From NCBI GenBank assembly GCA_949316495.1, contig OX439004.1, positions 18,392,425 through 18,456,424 on the forward strand: a stretch of DNA of 64,000 nt, in the 5' to 3' direction. Made by a program: the position numbers and the translations under genes. Of this stretch, positions 44,601 through 55,200 are shown piece by piece. The notes below the pieces were generated by a model that worked only from the letters and a program-made list of their open reading frames with translations, ran no database searches and had not been told where the DNA came from. The number at the start of each line of letters is the position of its first letter. Positions within the stretch are counted from its first letter, which is position 1. The DNA comes from Amphiduros pacificus. Taxonomy: Eukaryota; Annelida; Polychaeta; Phyllodocida; Hesionidae.

Positions 44601-45055
44601 AATGAAAAATTATCCTGATTTTAATGGTTTTTTGCACGACAATTTTTTTATATGAGGGTCATTTCAATGTGGTTTTCCTTTTCAGGGAACCATGTATAGG
44701 GTACCAAGTACCTCCTGAATTGTTCACTAATTGAGCAATTTTTTTAAGGGGTTGAATTAGGAGGTCAAACTTGGAAAAAAATGAAAAATTCTCCCGATTT
44801 TAATGGATTTTTGCACAACGATTTTTTTATATGAGGGTCATTTCAATGTGGTTTTCCTTTTCAGGGAACCATCTATTGGGTACCAAGTACCTCCCTAAAT
44901 TTTTCACTAATTGAGCAATTTTTTTTAAGGGGTTGAATTAGGAGGTCAAACTTGGAAAAAAATGAAAAATTCTCCTGATTTTAATGGTTTTTTGCACAAC
45001 GATTTTTTTATATGAGGGTCATTTCAATATGGTTTTCCTTTTCAGGGAACCATCT
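41694..45055 (+). repeat. Satellite B, left arm: ~180-bp units, about 18.7 copies
   Basis: Units begin GGGGTTGAATTAGGAGGTCA and contain CCATGTATAGGGTACCAAGT and CACTAATTGAGCAATTTTTT. Starts at 41694, 41873 and 42053 give periods of 179-180 bp. A variant with CTTTCATGATTTT recurs about 719 bp apart (42632 and 43351), so a four-monomer higher-order repeat is present. The array is truncated on the left by the gap. Confidence 0.95.
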
Positions 45056-45068
45056 ATAGGGTTCCCTG
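45043..45068. repeat. Inversion axis of satellite B
   Basis: CAGGGAACC (45043-45051) and GGTTCCCTG (45060-45068) are perfect inverted copies around the 8-base spacer ATCTATAG. The flanking TTTTCCTTTT and AAAAGGAAA extend the stem with one indel. Left of it all units read in one direction, right of it in the other, so this is the centre of a palindrome several kilobases long. Confidence 0.93.
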
Positions 45069-48000
45069 AAAAGGAAACCACATTGAAATGACCCTCATAT
45101 AAAAAAATCGTTGTGCAAAAAACCATTAAAATCATGAGAATTTTTCATTTTTTCCAAGTTTGACCTCCTAATTCAACCCTTAAAAAAATTGCTCAATAAG
45201 TGAAAAATTCAGGGAGGTACTTGGTACCCTATACATGGTTCCCTGAAAAGGAAAACCACATTGAAATGACCCTCATATAAAAAAATCGTTGTGCAAAAAA
45301 ACCATTAAAATCAGGAGAATTTTTCATTTTTTTCCAACTTTGAACTCCTAATTCAACCCCATAAAAAAATTGCTCAATTAGTGAAAAATTCAGGGAGGTA
45401 CTTGGTACCCTATACATGGTTCCCTGAAAAGGAAAACCACATTGAAATGACCCTCATATAAAAAAATCGTTGTGCAAAAAACCATTAAAATCAGGAGAAT
45501 TTTTCATTTTTTTCCAAGTTTGACCTCCTAATTCAACCCCTTAAAAAAATTGCTCAATTAGTGAAAAATTCAGGGAGGTACTTGGTACCCTATAGATGGT
45601 TCCCTGAAAAGGAAAACCATATTGAAATGACCCTCATATAAAAAAATCGTTGTGCAAAAAACCATTAAAATAGGGAGAATTTTTCATTTTTTTCCAACTT
45701 TGACCTCCTAATTTAACCCCTTAAAAAAATTGCTGAATTAGTGAAAAATTCAGGGAGGTATTTGGTACCCTATAGATGGTTTCCTGAAAAGGAAAACCAT
45801 ATTGAAATGACCCTCATATAAAAAAATCGTTGTGCAAAAATCCATTAAAATAGGGAGAATTTTTCATTTTTTTCCAAGTTTGACCTCCTAATTCAACCCT
45901 TTAAAAAAATTGCTCAATTAGTGAAAAATTCAGGGAGGTATTTGGGACACTATAGATGGTTCCCTGAAAAGGAAAACCATATTGAAATGACCCTCATATA
46001 AAAAGATTGTTGTCCAAAAAAACAGATTTTTTTCATTTTTTTTCAGGTTTGACCTCCTAATTCAACCCCTTAAAAAAATTGCTCAATTAGTGAAAAATTC
46101 AGGGAGGTACTTGGTACCCTATACATGGTTCCCTGAAAAGGAAAACCATATTGAAATGACCCTCATATAAAAAAATCGTTGTGCAAAAAACCATTAAAAT
46201 CGGGAGAATTTTTCATTTTTTTCCAAGTTTGATCTCCTAATTCAACCCCTTAAAAAAATTGCTCAATTAGTGAAAAATTCAGGGAGGTACTTGGTACCCT
46301 ATACATGGTTACCTGAAAAGGAAAACCACATTGAAATGACCCTCATATAAAAAAATCGTTGTGCAAAAAACCATTAAAATCAGGAGAATTTTTCATTTTT
46401 TTCCAGGTTTGACCTCCTAATTCAACCTCTTAAAAAAATTGCTCAATTAGTGAAAAAATCAGGGAGGTACTTGGTACCCTATACATGGTTCCCTGAAAAG
46501 GAAAACCATATTGAAATGACCCTCATATAAAAAAATCGTTGTGCAAAAAACCATTAAAATAGGGAGAATTTTTCATTTTTTTCCAATTTTGACCTCCTAA
46601 TTCAACCCCTTAAAAAAATTGCTCAATTAGTGAAAAATTCAGGGAGGTATTTGGTACCCTATAGATGGTTCCTTGAAAAGGAAAACCATATTGAAATGAC
46701 CCTCATATAAAAAAAACGTTGTGCAAAAAACCATTAAAATAGGGAGAATTATTCATTTTTTTCCAAGTTTGACCTCCTAATTCAACCCTTTAAAAAAATT
46801 GCTCAATTAGTGAAAAATTCAGGGAGGTATTTGGGACACTATAGATGGTTCCCTGAAAAGGAAAACCATATTGAAATGACCCTCATATAAAAAAATTGTT
46901 GTCCAAAAAAACAGATTTTTTTCATTTTTTTCCAGGTTTGACCTCCTAATTCAACCCCTTAAAAAAATTGCTCAATTAGTGAAAAATTCAGGGAGGTACT
47001 TGGTACCCTATACATGGTTCCCTGAAAAGGAAAACCACATTGAAATGACCCTCATATAAAAAAATCGTTGTGCAAAAAACCATTAAAATCAGGATAATTT
47101 TTCATTTTTTTCCAAGTTTGACCTCCTAATTCAACCCCTTAAAAAAATTGCTCAATTAGTGAAAAATTTAGGGAGGTACTTGGTACCCGATAGATGGTTA
47201 CCTGAAAAGGAAAACCACATTGAAATGACCCTCATATAAAAAAATCGTTGTGCAAAAAACCATTAAAATCAGGAGAATTTTTCATTTTTTTCCAAGTTTG
47301 ACCTCCTAATTCAACCTCTTAAAAAAATTGTTCAATTAGTGAAAAAATCAGGGAGGTACTTGGTACCCTATACATGGTTCCCTGAAAAGGAAAACCATAT
47401 TGAAATGACCCTCATATAAAAAAATCGTTGTGCAAAAAACCATTAAAATAGGGAGAATTTTTCATTTTTTTCCAATTTTGACCTCCTAATTCAACCCCTT
47501 AAAAAAATTGCTCAATTAGTGAAAAATTCAGGGAGGTATTTGGTACCCTATAGATGGTTCCCTGAAAAGGAAAACCATATTGAAATGACCCTCATATAAA
47601 AAAAACGTTGTGCAAAAAACCATTAAAATAGGGAGAATTATTCATTTTTTTCCAAGTTTGACCTCCTAATTCAACCCTTTAAAAAAATTGCTCAATTAGT
47701 GAAAAATTCAGGGAGGTATTTGGGACACTATAGATGGTTCCCTGAAAAGGAAAACCATATTGAAATGACCCTCATATAAAAAGATTGTTGTCCAAAAAAA
47801 CAGATTTTTTTCATTTTTTTCCAGGTTTGACCTCCTAATTCAACCCCTTAAAAAAATTGCTCAATTAGTGAAAAATTCAGGGAGGTACTTGGTACCCTAT
47901 AGATGGTTCCCTGAAAAGGAAAACCACATTGAAATGACCCTCATATAAAAAAATCGTTGTGCAAAAAACCATTAAAATCAGGATAATTTTTCATTTTTTT

Positions 48001-50075
48001 CCAAGTTTGACCTCCTAATTCAACCCCTTAAAAAAATTGCTCAATTAGTGAAAAATTTAGGGAGGTACTTGGTACCCGATAGATGGTTACCTGAAAAGGA
48101 AAACCACATTGAAATGACCCTCATATAAAAAAATCGTTGTGCAAAAAACCATTAAAATCAGGAGAATTTTTCATTTTTTTCCAAGTTTGACCTCCTAATT
48201 CAACCTCTTAAAAAAATTGCTCAATTAGTGAAAAAATCAGGGAGGTACTTGGTACCCTATACATGGTTCCCTGAAAAGGAAAACCATATTGAAATGACCC
48301 TCATATAAAAAAATCGTTGTGCAAAAAACCATTAAAATAGGGAGAATTTTTCATTTTTTTCCAATTTTGACCTCCTAATTCAACCCCTTAAAAAAATTGC
48401 TCAATTAGTGAAAAATTCAGGGAGGTATTTGGTACCCTATAGATGGTTCCCTGAAAAGGAAAACCATATTGAAATGACCCTCATATAAAAAAAACGTTGT
48501 GCAAAAAACCATTAAAATAGGGAGAATTATTCATTTTTTTCCAAGTTTGACCTCCTAATTCAACCCTTTAAAAAAATTGCTCAATTAGTGAAAAATTCAG
48601 GGAGGTATTTGGGACACTATAGATGGTTCCCTGAAAAGGAAAACCATATTGAAATGACCCTCATATAAAAAGATTGTTGTCCAAAAAAACAGATTTTTTT
48701 CATTTTTTTCCAGGTTTGACCTCCTAATTCAACCCCTTAAAAAAATTGCTCAATTAGTGAAAAATTCAGGGAGGTACTTGGTACCCTATAGATGGTTCCC
48801 TGAAAAGGAAAACCACATTGAAATGACCCTCATATAAAAAAATCGTTGTGCAAAAAACCATTAAAATCAGGATAATTTTTCATTTTTTTCCAATTTTGAC
48901 CTCCTAATTTAACCCCTTAAAAAAATTGCTCAATTAGTGAAAAATTTAGGGAGGTACTTGGTACCCGATAGATGGTTCCCTGAAAAGGAAAACAACATTG
49001 AAATGACCCTCATATAAAAAAATCGTTGTCCAAAAAAACAGATTTTTTTCATTTTTTTCCAGGTTTGACCTCCTAATTCAACCCCTTAAAAAAATTGCTC
49101 AATTAGTGAAAAATTCAGGGAGGTACTTGGTACCCTATACATGGTTCCCTGAAAAGGAAAACAACATTGAAATGACCTTCATATAAAAAAATCGTTGTGC
49201 AAAAAAACACTAAAATTATGAGAGTTTTTCATTTTTTTCCAAGTTTGACCTCCTAATTCAACCCCTTAAAAAAATTGCTCAATTAGTGAAAAAATCAGGG
49301 AGGTACTTGGTACCCTATACATGGTTCCCTGAAATGGAAAACAACATTGAAATGACCCTCATATAAAAAAATCGTGGTATAAAAAACCATTAAAATTATG
49401 AGAGTTTTCATTTTTTCCAAGTTTGACCTCCTAATTCAACCCCTTAAAAAAATTGCTCAATTAGTGAAAAATTCAGGGAGGTACTTGGTACCCTATACAT
49501 GGTTCCCTGAAATGGAAAACAACATTGAAATGACCCTCATATAAAAAAATCGTGGTATAAAAAACCATTAAAATTATGAGAGTTTTCATTTTTTCCAAGT
49601 TTGACCTCCTAATTCAACCCCTTAAAAAAATTGCTCAATTAGTGAAAAATTCAGGGAGGTACTTGGTACCCTATACATGGTTCCCTAAAAAGGAAAACAA
49701 CATTGAAATGACCCTCATATGAAAAAATCGTTGTGCAAAAAACCATTAAAATTATGAGAGTTTTTCATTTTTTTCCAAGATTTATCTCCTAATTCAACCC
49801 CTTAAAAAAATTGCTCAATTAGTGAAAAATTCAGGGAGGTACTTGGTACCCTATAGATGGTTCCCTAAAAAGAAAAACAACATTGAAATGACCCTCATAT
49901 AAAAAAATCGTTGTGTAAAAAAACTGATTTTTTTCATTTTTTGTAATGTTTGACCTCCTAATTCAACCCCTTAAAAAAATTGCTCAATTAGTGAAAAATT
50001 CTGGAAGATACTAGGGACCCTATAGATGAATCCCTATAAAGGACACCACCATTGAAACAGCTCTCATAATTATTT
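45056..50075 (-). repeat. Satellite B, right arm: ~180-bp units in reverse orientation, about 28 copies
   Basis: Units are the reverse complement of those in the left arm. A shortened variant with TTGTCCAAAAAAACAG recurs at 46013, 46902, 47791 and 48680, exactly 889 bp apart, giving four copies of a five-monomer higher-order repeat. From about 49000 outward the units drift from the core consensus (AAAACAACATTG, CGTGGTATAAAAAACC, TTTATCTCC). The last one, near 49980-50075, is strongly diverged, as expected at an array edge escaping homogenisation. Confidence 0.93.
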
Positions 50076-50338
50076 TCAACTGTAGAATATATAATATTGG
50101 TTTTTTTTTCAAAGTCCAATTTCAACATTTTTTTTTGCACCTTTAAATTATTTTTTTTGCATTGGGATTTTTTGTGGCAATATATATATCCCCTGGTAGT
50201 AATCCCTGAAAATTTGAAAAGAATTGAAGCATTGCGTCATATGTTTTTTAATTAAAATGTAACGCAAAGTCATATTTTCTGAAAAAAATTTGAAAAATGA
50301 ACTGTGAACTGTGAACTGTGAAATATTTTCCCGCACGT
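50076..50338. repeat. Terminal domain of the partial fold-back element (inferred right inverted repeat)
   Basis: Non-tandem AT-rich sequence between the last 180-bp unit and flank. Near its outer end it has TGAACTG repeated at a 7-base step (50298-50312), part of the motif shared with both ends of the complete element. By alignment to ATGTGTGTG there, the outermost bases read ACGTGCGGG on the minus strand, 6 of 9 identical with transitions at two of the three differences. Its partner should lie across the gap. Confidence 0.55.
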
Positions 50339-50750
50339 CTTAAATTTTGATATCATTTAGGGATGATGCACAGTTGAAATGATACCCTAACTTTGGGGTG
50401 ACGCAATAAAAAATGGTGCCCTGTTTTTGGAGTTGTTAATATAACATAAGAAAGTTATGTACACGTTTTCATACTTTAACCATATTTTATAATTGTATAT
50501 GTTGTAGAACTCCCCCCAGTAGGGAAAAGCATGCTTTACCACCAGGCTAGGAAGAAAGGCTTTGTACAAATATTCTGATACAGGTATAAATACATCCATT
50601 TTGGAAGTCAGAAGCTCAGTGAAGATGATCTGGGGGAAGCAATTTCCCCCAAATCATTTTGTTTGTCTTTTTCTACTTCCTGGATTTGTAAACCAATTAC
50701 CATGATCTGTTAATACCACACAGAATACAGACATGTACAACTAAATAGGC
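50339..50750. other. Unique flank, no gene seen
   Basis: AT-rich sequence with no convincing open frame, tRNA or repeat family. It contains a 14-bp hairpin, described separately. Confidence 0.6.
50625..50657. other. 14-bp inverted repeat (hairpin)
   Basis: Arms ATGATCTGGGGGAA (50625-50638) and TTCCCCCAAATCAT (50644-50657) pair at 13 of 14 positions around a 5-base loop GCAAT. No T-tract terminator or gene neighbour gives it a role. It may be the scar of a small element. Confidence 0.6.
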
Positions 50751-51560
50751 TTTCCGGATGATAACAGGAGAACCATTTGATGGATTACTTTGATATTGCA
50801 CAGGATTATGTAAGTCCTTAATATCTTGCATGGGATTGCATATGGTTGACCTTGACTCAGTTCTCAAGGTCACAGGAGCAATTTTGTGTCTCTGCAGTAC
50901 TTGCTGGTTTCTGGATGGCTTTGATATTACACATGATTATGTGTCCCCCAACTCCCTTGTATGGGATTGCTGAAGAATGACCTTGACCGATTTCTCAAGG
51001 TCACAGGAGATGTTTTGTACAATCATGGTTTCCGGATGATAAAAGGAGAACCGTTTAATAGATTACTTCGATATTACACAGGATTATGTAAGTCCTATAT
51101 ACCTTGTATGGGATTGCATATGGTTGACCTTGACCCAGATCTCAAGGTCACAGGAGCAATTTTGTGTCTCTGCAGTACTTGCTGGTTTCCGGATATGTTG
51201 AGAACTATTTGGTATTTAGCTTTGATATCACATATGATTATGTGTCCCCCAACTCCCTTGTATTGCATATGATTGACCTTGACCTAGTTCTCGAGGTCAC
51301 ATGAGCAGTTTTGTGTCTGTGCAGTACTTGCTGGTTTCCGGATGATTTGTTGAGAACTATTTGGTATTTTGGCTTTGATATTGGACATAAGTACTAGTAT
51401 GTATCCTTCAAATCCCTTGCTAAGGATGACCTTCACCTATTTCTCAAGGTCACAGGAGATATTTTGTATCATATTTTCTGGTTGATAAAAGGAGAACTGT
51501 TTGATGGATTACTTCGAAATTGCACAGTATGTCATATTTTTGCCCTAATACTGGAGGAAT
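50751..51560. repeat. Tandem repeat of ~145 bp (dimer 278 bp) with TCAAGGTCA palindromes
   Basis: Five copies of a 26-bp palindromic module, TGACCTTGA, 8 bases, TCAAGGTCA, occur at 50847, 50978, 51125, 51274 and 51427, spaced 131-153 bp. Copies 4 and 5 carry one arm mismatch each (TCGAGGTCA, TGACCTTCA). A longer dimeric period of 278 bp is marked by TTTCCGGATGATAA at 50751 and 51029. Other shared words are GATTATGTGTCCCCCAACTC, TTTTGTGTCTCTGCAGTACT and TGGATTACTT. The copies are clearly diverged, hence older than the satellites. TCAAGGTCA matches the known SF-1/ERR extended half-site, but its use here is unproven. A 103-codon plus-strand frame at 50961-51272 lies wholly inside the repeat and is not a gene. 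Confidence 0.8.
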
Positions 51561-51600
51561 TGAGCAGTACTTGGTGGTTTTTCTCAAGAACAGATTGCTA

Positions 51601-52056
<456 letters not shown>

Positions 52057-52065
52057 TATAAATAG
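52057..52065. repeat. Left target-site duplication TATAAATAG
   Basis: Nine bases immediately outside the left inverted repeat, identical to 60913-60921 immediately outside the right one. A 9-bp duplication is typical of Mutator-superfamily and FB-type insertions. Confidence 0.85.
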
Positions 52066-52275
52066 ATGTGTGTGATCTTTGTTACTTATTCACTGTTCAC
52101 AGTTCATTATTCAAATTTTTTTCTAAATTTATTGTACACTGTGTCAAAATGTCAGATTTCAAATATTATGTCCCAAATATCACCGTGCTGGATTTTATGC
52201 CAAATTATGTGAAAGGAAATTATAATAATTATAAAAACGAAAAATAGTATTTAAACATGGGGGGAAAAAACAAGT
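52066..52275 (+). repeat. Left terminal inverted repeat, outer unique domain
   Basis: It aligns to the reverse complement of 60704-60912 with about nine differences over 210 bases. Shared words include ACTTATTCACTG, CAAATATTATGTCCCAAATA and ATCACCGTGCTGGATTTT. The motif at 52089-52123 is the one also found near the end of the partial element at 50281-50315. The first tandem unit starts directly at GCAGGTCAATTC. Confidence 0.93.
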
Positions 52276-55200
52276 GCAGGTCAATTCAAAGATCACCAAA
52301 TTTTGTATGCGGGTTAAGGGGGGTCCCATGATGTTATTTATGAAGCGATTGCCCGGCGCATTTAACGGTAGCAAGATGGCGCCACTCAAAACTTTTAGTT
52401 TTTTAAAATTTAAATGAAATAAATCTTATTATTCCAAGTAAAAAATGACTGGGGCAGGTCAATTCAAAGGTCGTCAAATTTTGCATGCGGGTTAAGGGGG
52501 GTCCCATGATGTAATTTATGAAGTGATTCCCCGGCGCATTTAACGATGGCTAGATGGCGCCACTCAAAACTTTTAGTATTTAAAGATTTAAATAATATAA
52601 ATCCTATTTTTCCAAGTAAAAAATGACTGGCGCAGGTCAATTCAAAGGTCACCAAATTTTGTATGTGGGTTAAGGGGGTTACCTTGATGTTATTTATGAA
52701 GCGATTCCCCGGCGCATTTAACGATGGCTAGATGGCGCCACTCAAAACTTTTAGTATTTTAAGATTTAAATAAAATAAATCCTATTTTTCCAAGTAAAAA
52801 ATGACTGGCGCAGGTCAATTCAAAGGTCACCAAATTTTGTATGTGGGTTAAGCGGGGTCCCATGATGTTATTTATGAATTGATTCCCCGGCGCATTTAAC
52901 GGTAGCAAGATGGCGCCACTCAAAACTTTTAGTTTTTAAAATTTAAATGAAATAAATCTTATTATTCCAAGTAAAAAATGACTGGTGCAGGTCAATTTCA
53001 AAGGTCACCATATTTTGCATGCGGGTTAAGAAGGGTCCCATGATGTTATTTATGAAGCGATTCCCCGGCGCATTTAACAGTAGCAAGATGGTGCCACTCA
53101 AAACTTTTAGTTTTTTAAATTTAAATGAAATAAATCTTATTATTCGAAGTAAAAAATGACTGGCGCAGGTCAATTCAAAGGTCACCAAATTTTGCATGCG
53201 GGTTAAGGGGGGTCCCATGATGTTATTTATGAAGCGATTCCCCGGCGCATTTAACGATGGCTAGATGTGGCCACTCAAAACTTTTAGTATTTTAAGATTT
53301 AAATAATATAAATCCTATTTTTCCAAGTAAAAAATGACTGGCGCAGATCAATTCAAAGGTCACAAAATTTTGCATGTATGTTAAGGGGGGTCCCATGATG
53401 TTATTTATGAAGCGATTCCCCGGCGCATTTAACGGTAGCAAGATGGTGCCACTCAAAACTTTTAGTTTTTAAAAATTTAATGAAATAAATCCTATTATTT
53501 CAAGTAAAAAATGACTGGCGCAGGTCAATTCAAAGGTCACAAAATTTTGCATGCGGGTTAAGGGGGGTCCCATGATGTTATTTATGAAGCGATTCCCCGG
53601 CGCATTTAACGGTAGCAAGATGGCGCCACTCAAAACTTTTAGTTTTTTAAATTTAAATGAAATAAATCTTATTATTCCAAGTAAAAAATGACTAGCGCAG
53701 GTCAATTCAAAGGTCACCAAATTTTGCATGCCGGTTTAGGGGGGTCCCATGATGTTATTTATGAAGCGATTTCCCGGCGCATTTAACAATGGCTAGATGG
53801 TGCCACTCAAAACTTTAGTATGTTAAGTTTTAAATAAAATAAATCCTATTATTCCAAGTCAAAAATAACTGGCGCAGGTCAATTCAAAGGTCACCAAATT
53901 TTGCATACGTGTTAAGAGGGGTCCCATGATGTTATTTATGAAGCGATTCCCCGGCGCATTTAACGGTAGCAAGATGGCGCCACTCAAAACTTTTAGTTTT
54001 TAAAATTTAAATGAAATAAATCTTATTATTCCAAGTAAAAAATGACTGGCGCAGGTCAATTCAAAGGTCACCAAATTTTGCATGCGGGTTAAGGGGGGTC
54101 CCATGATGTTATTTATGAAGCGATTCCCCGGCGCATTTAACGGTAGCAAGATGGCGCCACTCAAAACTTTTAGTTTTTTAAATTTAAATGAAATAAATCT
54201 TATTATTCCAAGTAAAAAATGACTAGCGCAGGTCAATTCAAAGGTCACCAAATTTTGCATGCCGGTTAAGGAGGGTCCCATGATGTTATTTATGAAGCGA
54301 TTCCCGGCGCATTTAACAATGGCTAGATGGTGCCACTCAAAACTTTAGTATGTTAAGTTTTAAATAAAATAAATCCTATTATTCCAAGTCAAAAATAACT
54401 GGCGCAGGTCAATTCAAAGGTCACCAAATTTTGCATACGGGTTAAGAGGGGTCCCATGATGTTATTTATGAAGCGATTCCCCAGCGCATTTAACGGTAGC
54501 AAGATGGCGCCACTCAAAACTTTTAGTTTTTAAAATTTAAATGAAATAAATCTTATTATTCCAAGTAAAAAATGACTGGCGCAGGTCAATTCAAAGGTCA
54601 CCAAATTTTGTATGCGTGTTGTGGGGGGTCCCATGATGTTATTTATGAAGCGATTCCCCGGCGCATTTAACGGTAGCAAGATGGTGCCACTCAAAACTTT
54701 TAGTTTTTTAAACTTAAATGAAATAAATCGTATTATTCCAAGTAAAAAATGACTGGCGCAGGTCAATTCAAAGGTCACCAAATTTTGCATGCCGGTTAAG
54801 GGGGGTCCCATGATGTAATTTATGAAGCGATTTCCCAGCGCATTTAACGATGGCTAGATGGCGCCACTCAAAACTTTAGTATTTTAAGTTTTAAATAAAA
54901 TAAATCCTATTATTCCAAGTCAAAAATAACTGGCGCAGGTCAATTCAAAGGTCACCAAATTTTGCATACGGGTTAAGAGGGGTCCCATGATGTTATTTAT
55001 GAAGCGATTACCCGGCGCATTTAACGGTAGCAAGATGGCGCCACTCAAAACTTTTAGTTTTTAAAATTTAAATGAAATAAATCTTATTATTCCAAGTAAA
55101 AAATGTCTGGCGCAGGTCAATTCAAAGGTCACAAAATTTTGCATGTGGGTTAAGGGGGGTCCCATGATGTTTAAAATAACTGGCGCAGGTCAAAAATAAC

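Larger units (their letters stand above)
41694..50338. mobile_element. Partial fold-back-type element with inverted 180-bp tandem arrays
   Basis: The visible part is two arrays of the same ~180-bp unit in opposite orientation, meeting near 45056, followed on the right by a non-repeated terminal domain. That domain holds GAAAAAAATTTGAAAAATGAACTGTGAACTGTGAA (50281-50315; shown in pieces: GAAAAAAATTTGAA, AATGAACTGTGAAC, TGTGAA). The right terminus of the complete element at 60912 has the near match GAAAAAAATTTGAATAATGAACTG at the same distance from its end. By that alignment this element should end at about 50338 with CCCGCACGT. The left end lies in or beyond the gap, so target-site repeats cannot be checked. 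No transposase or other coding capacity is visible. Assignment to the same superfamily as the 52066-60912 element is inference from architecture and the terminal motif. Confidence 0.65.
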
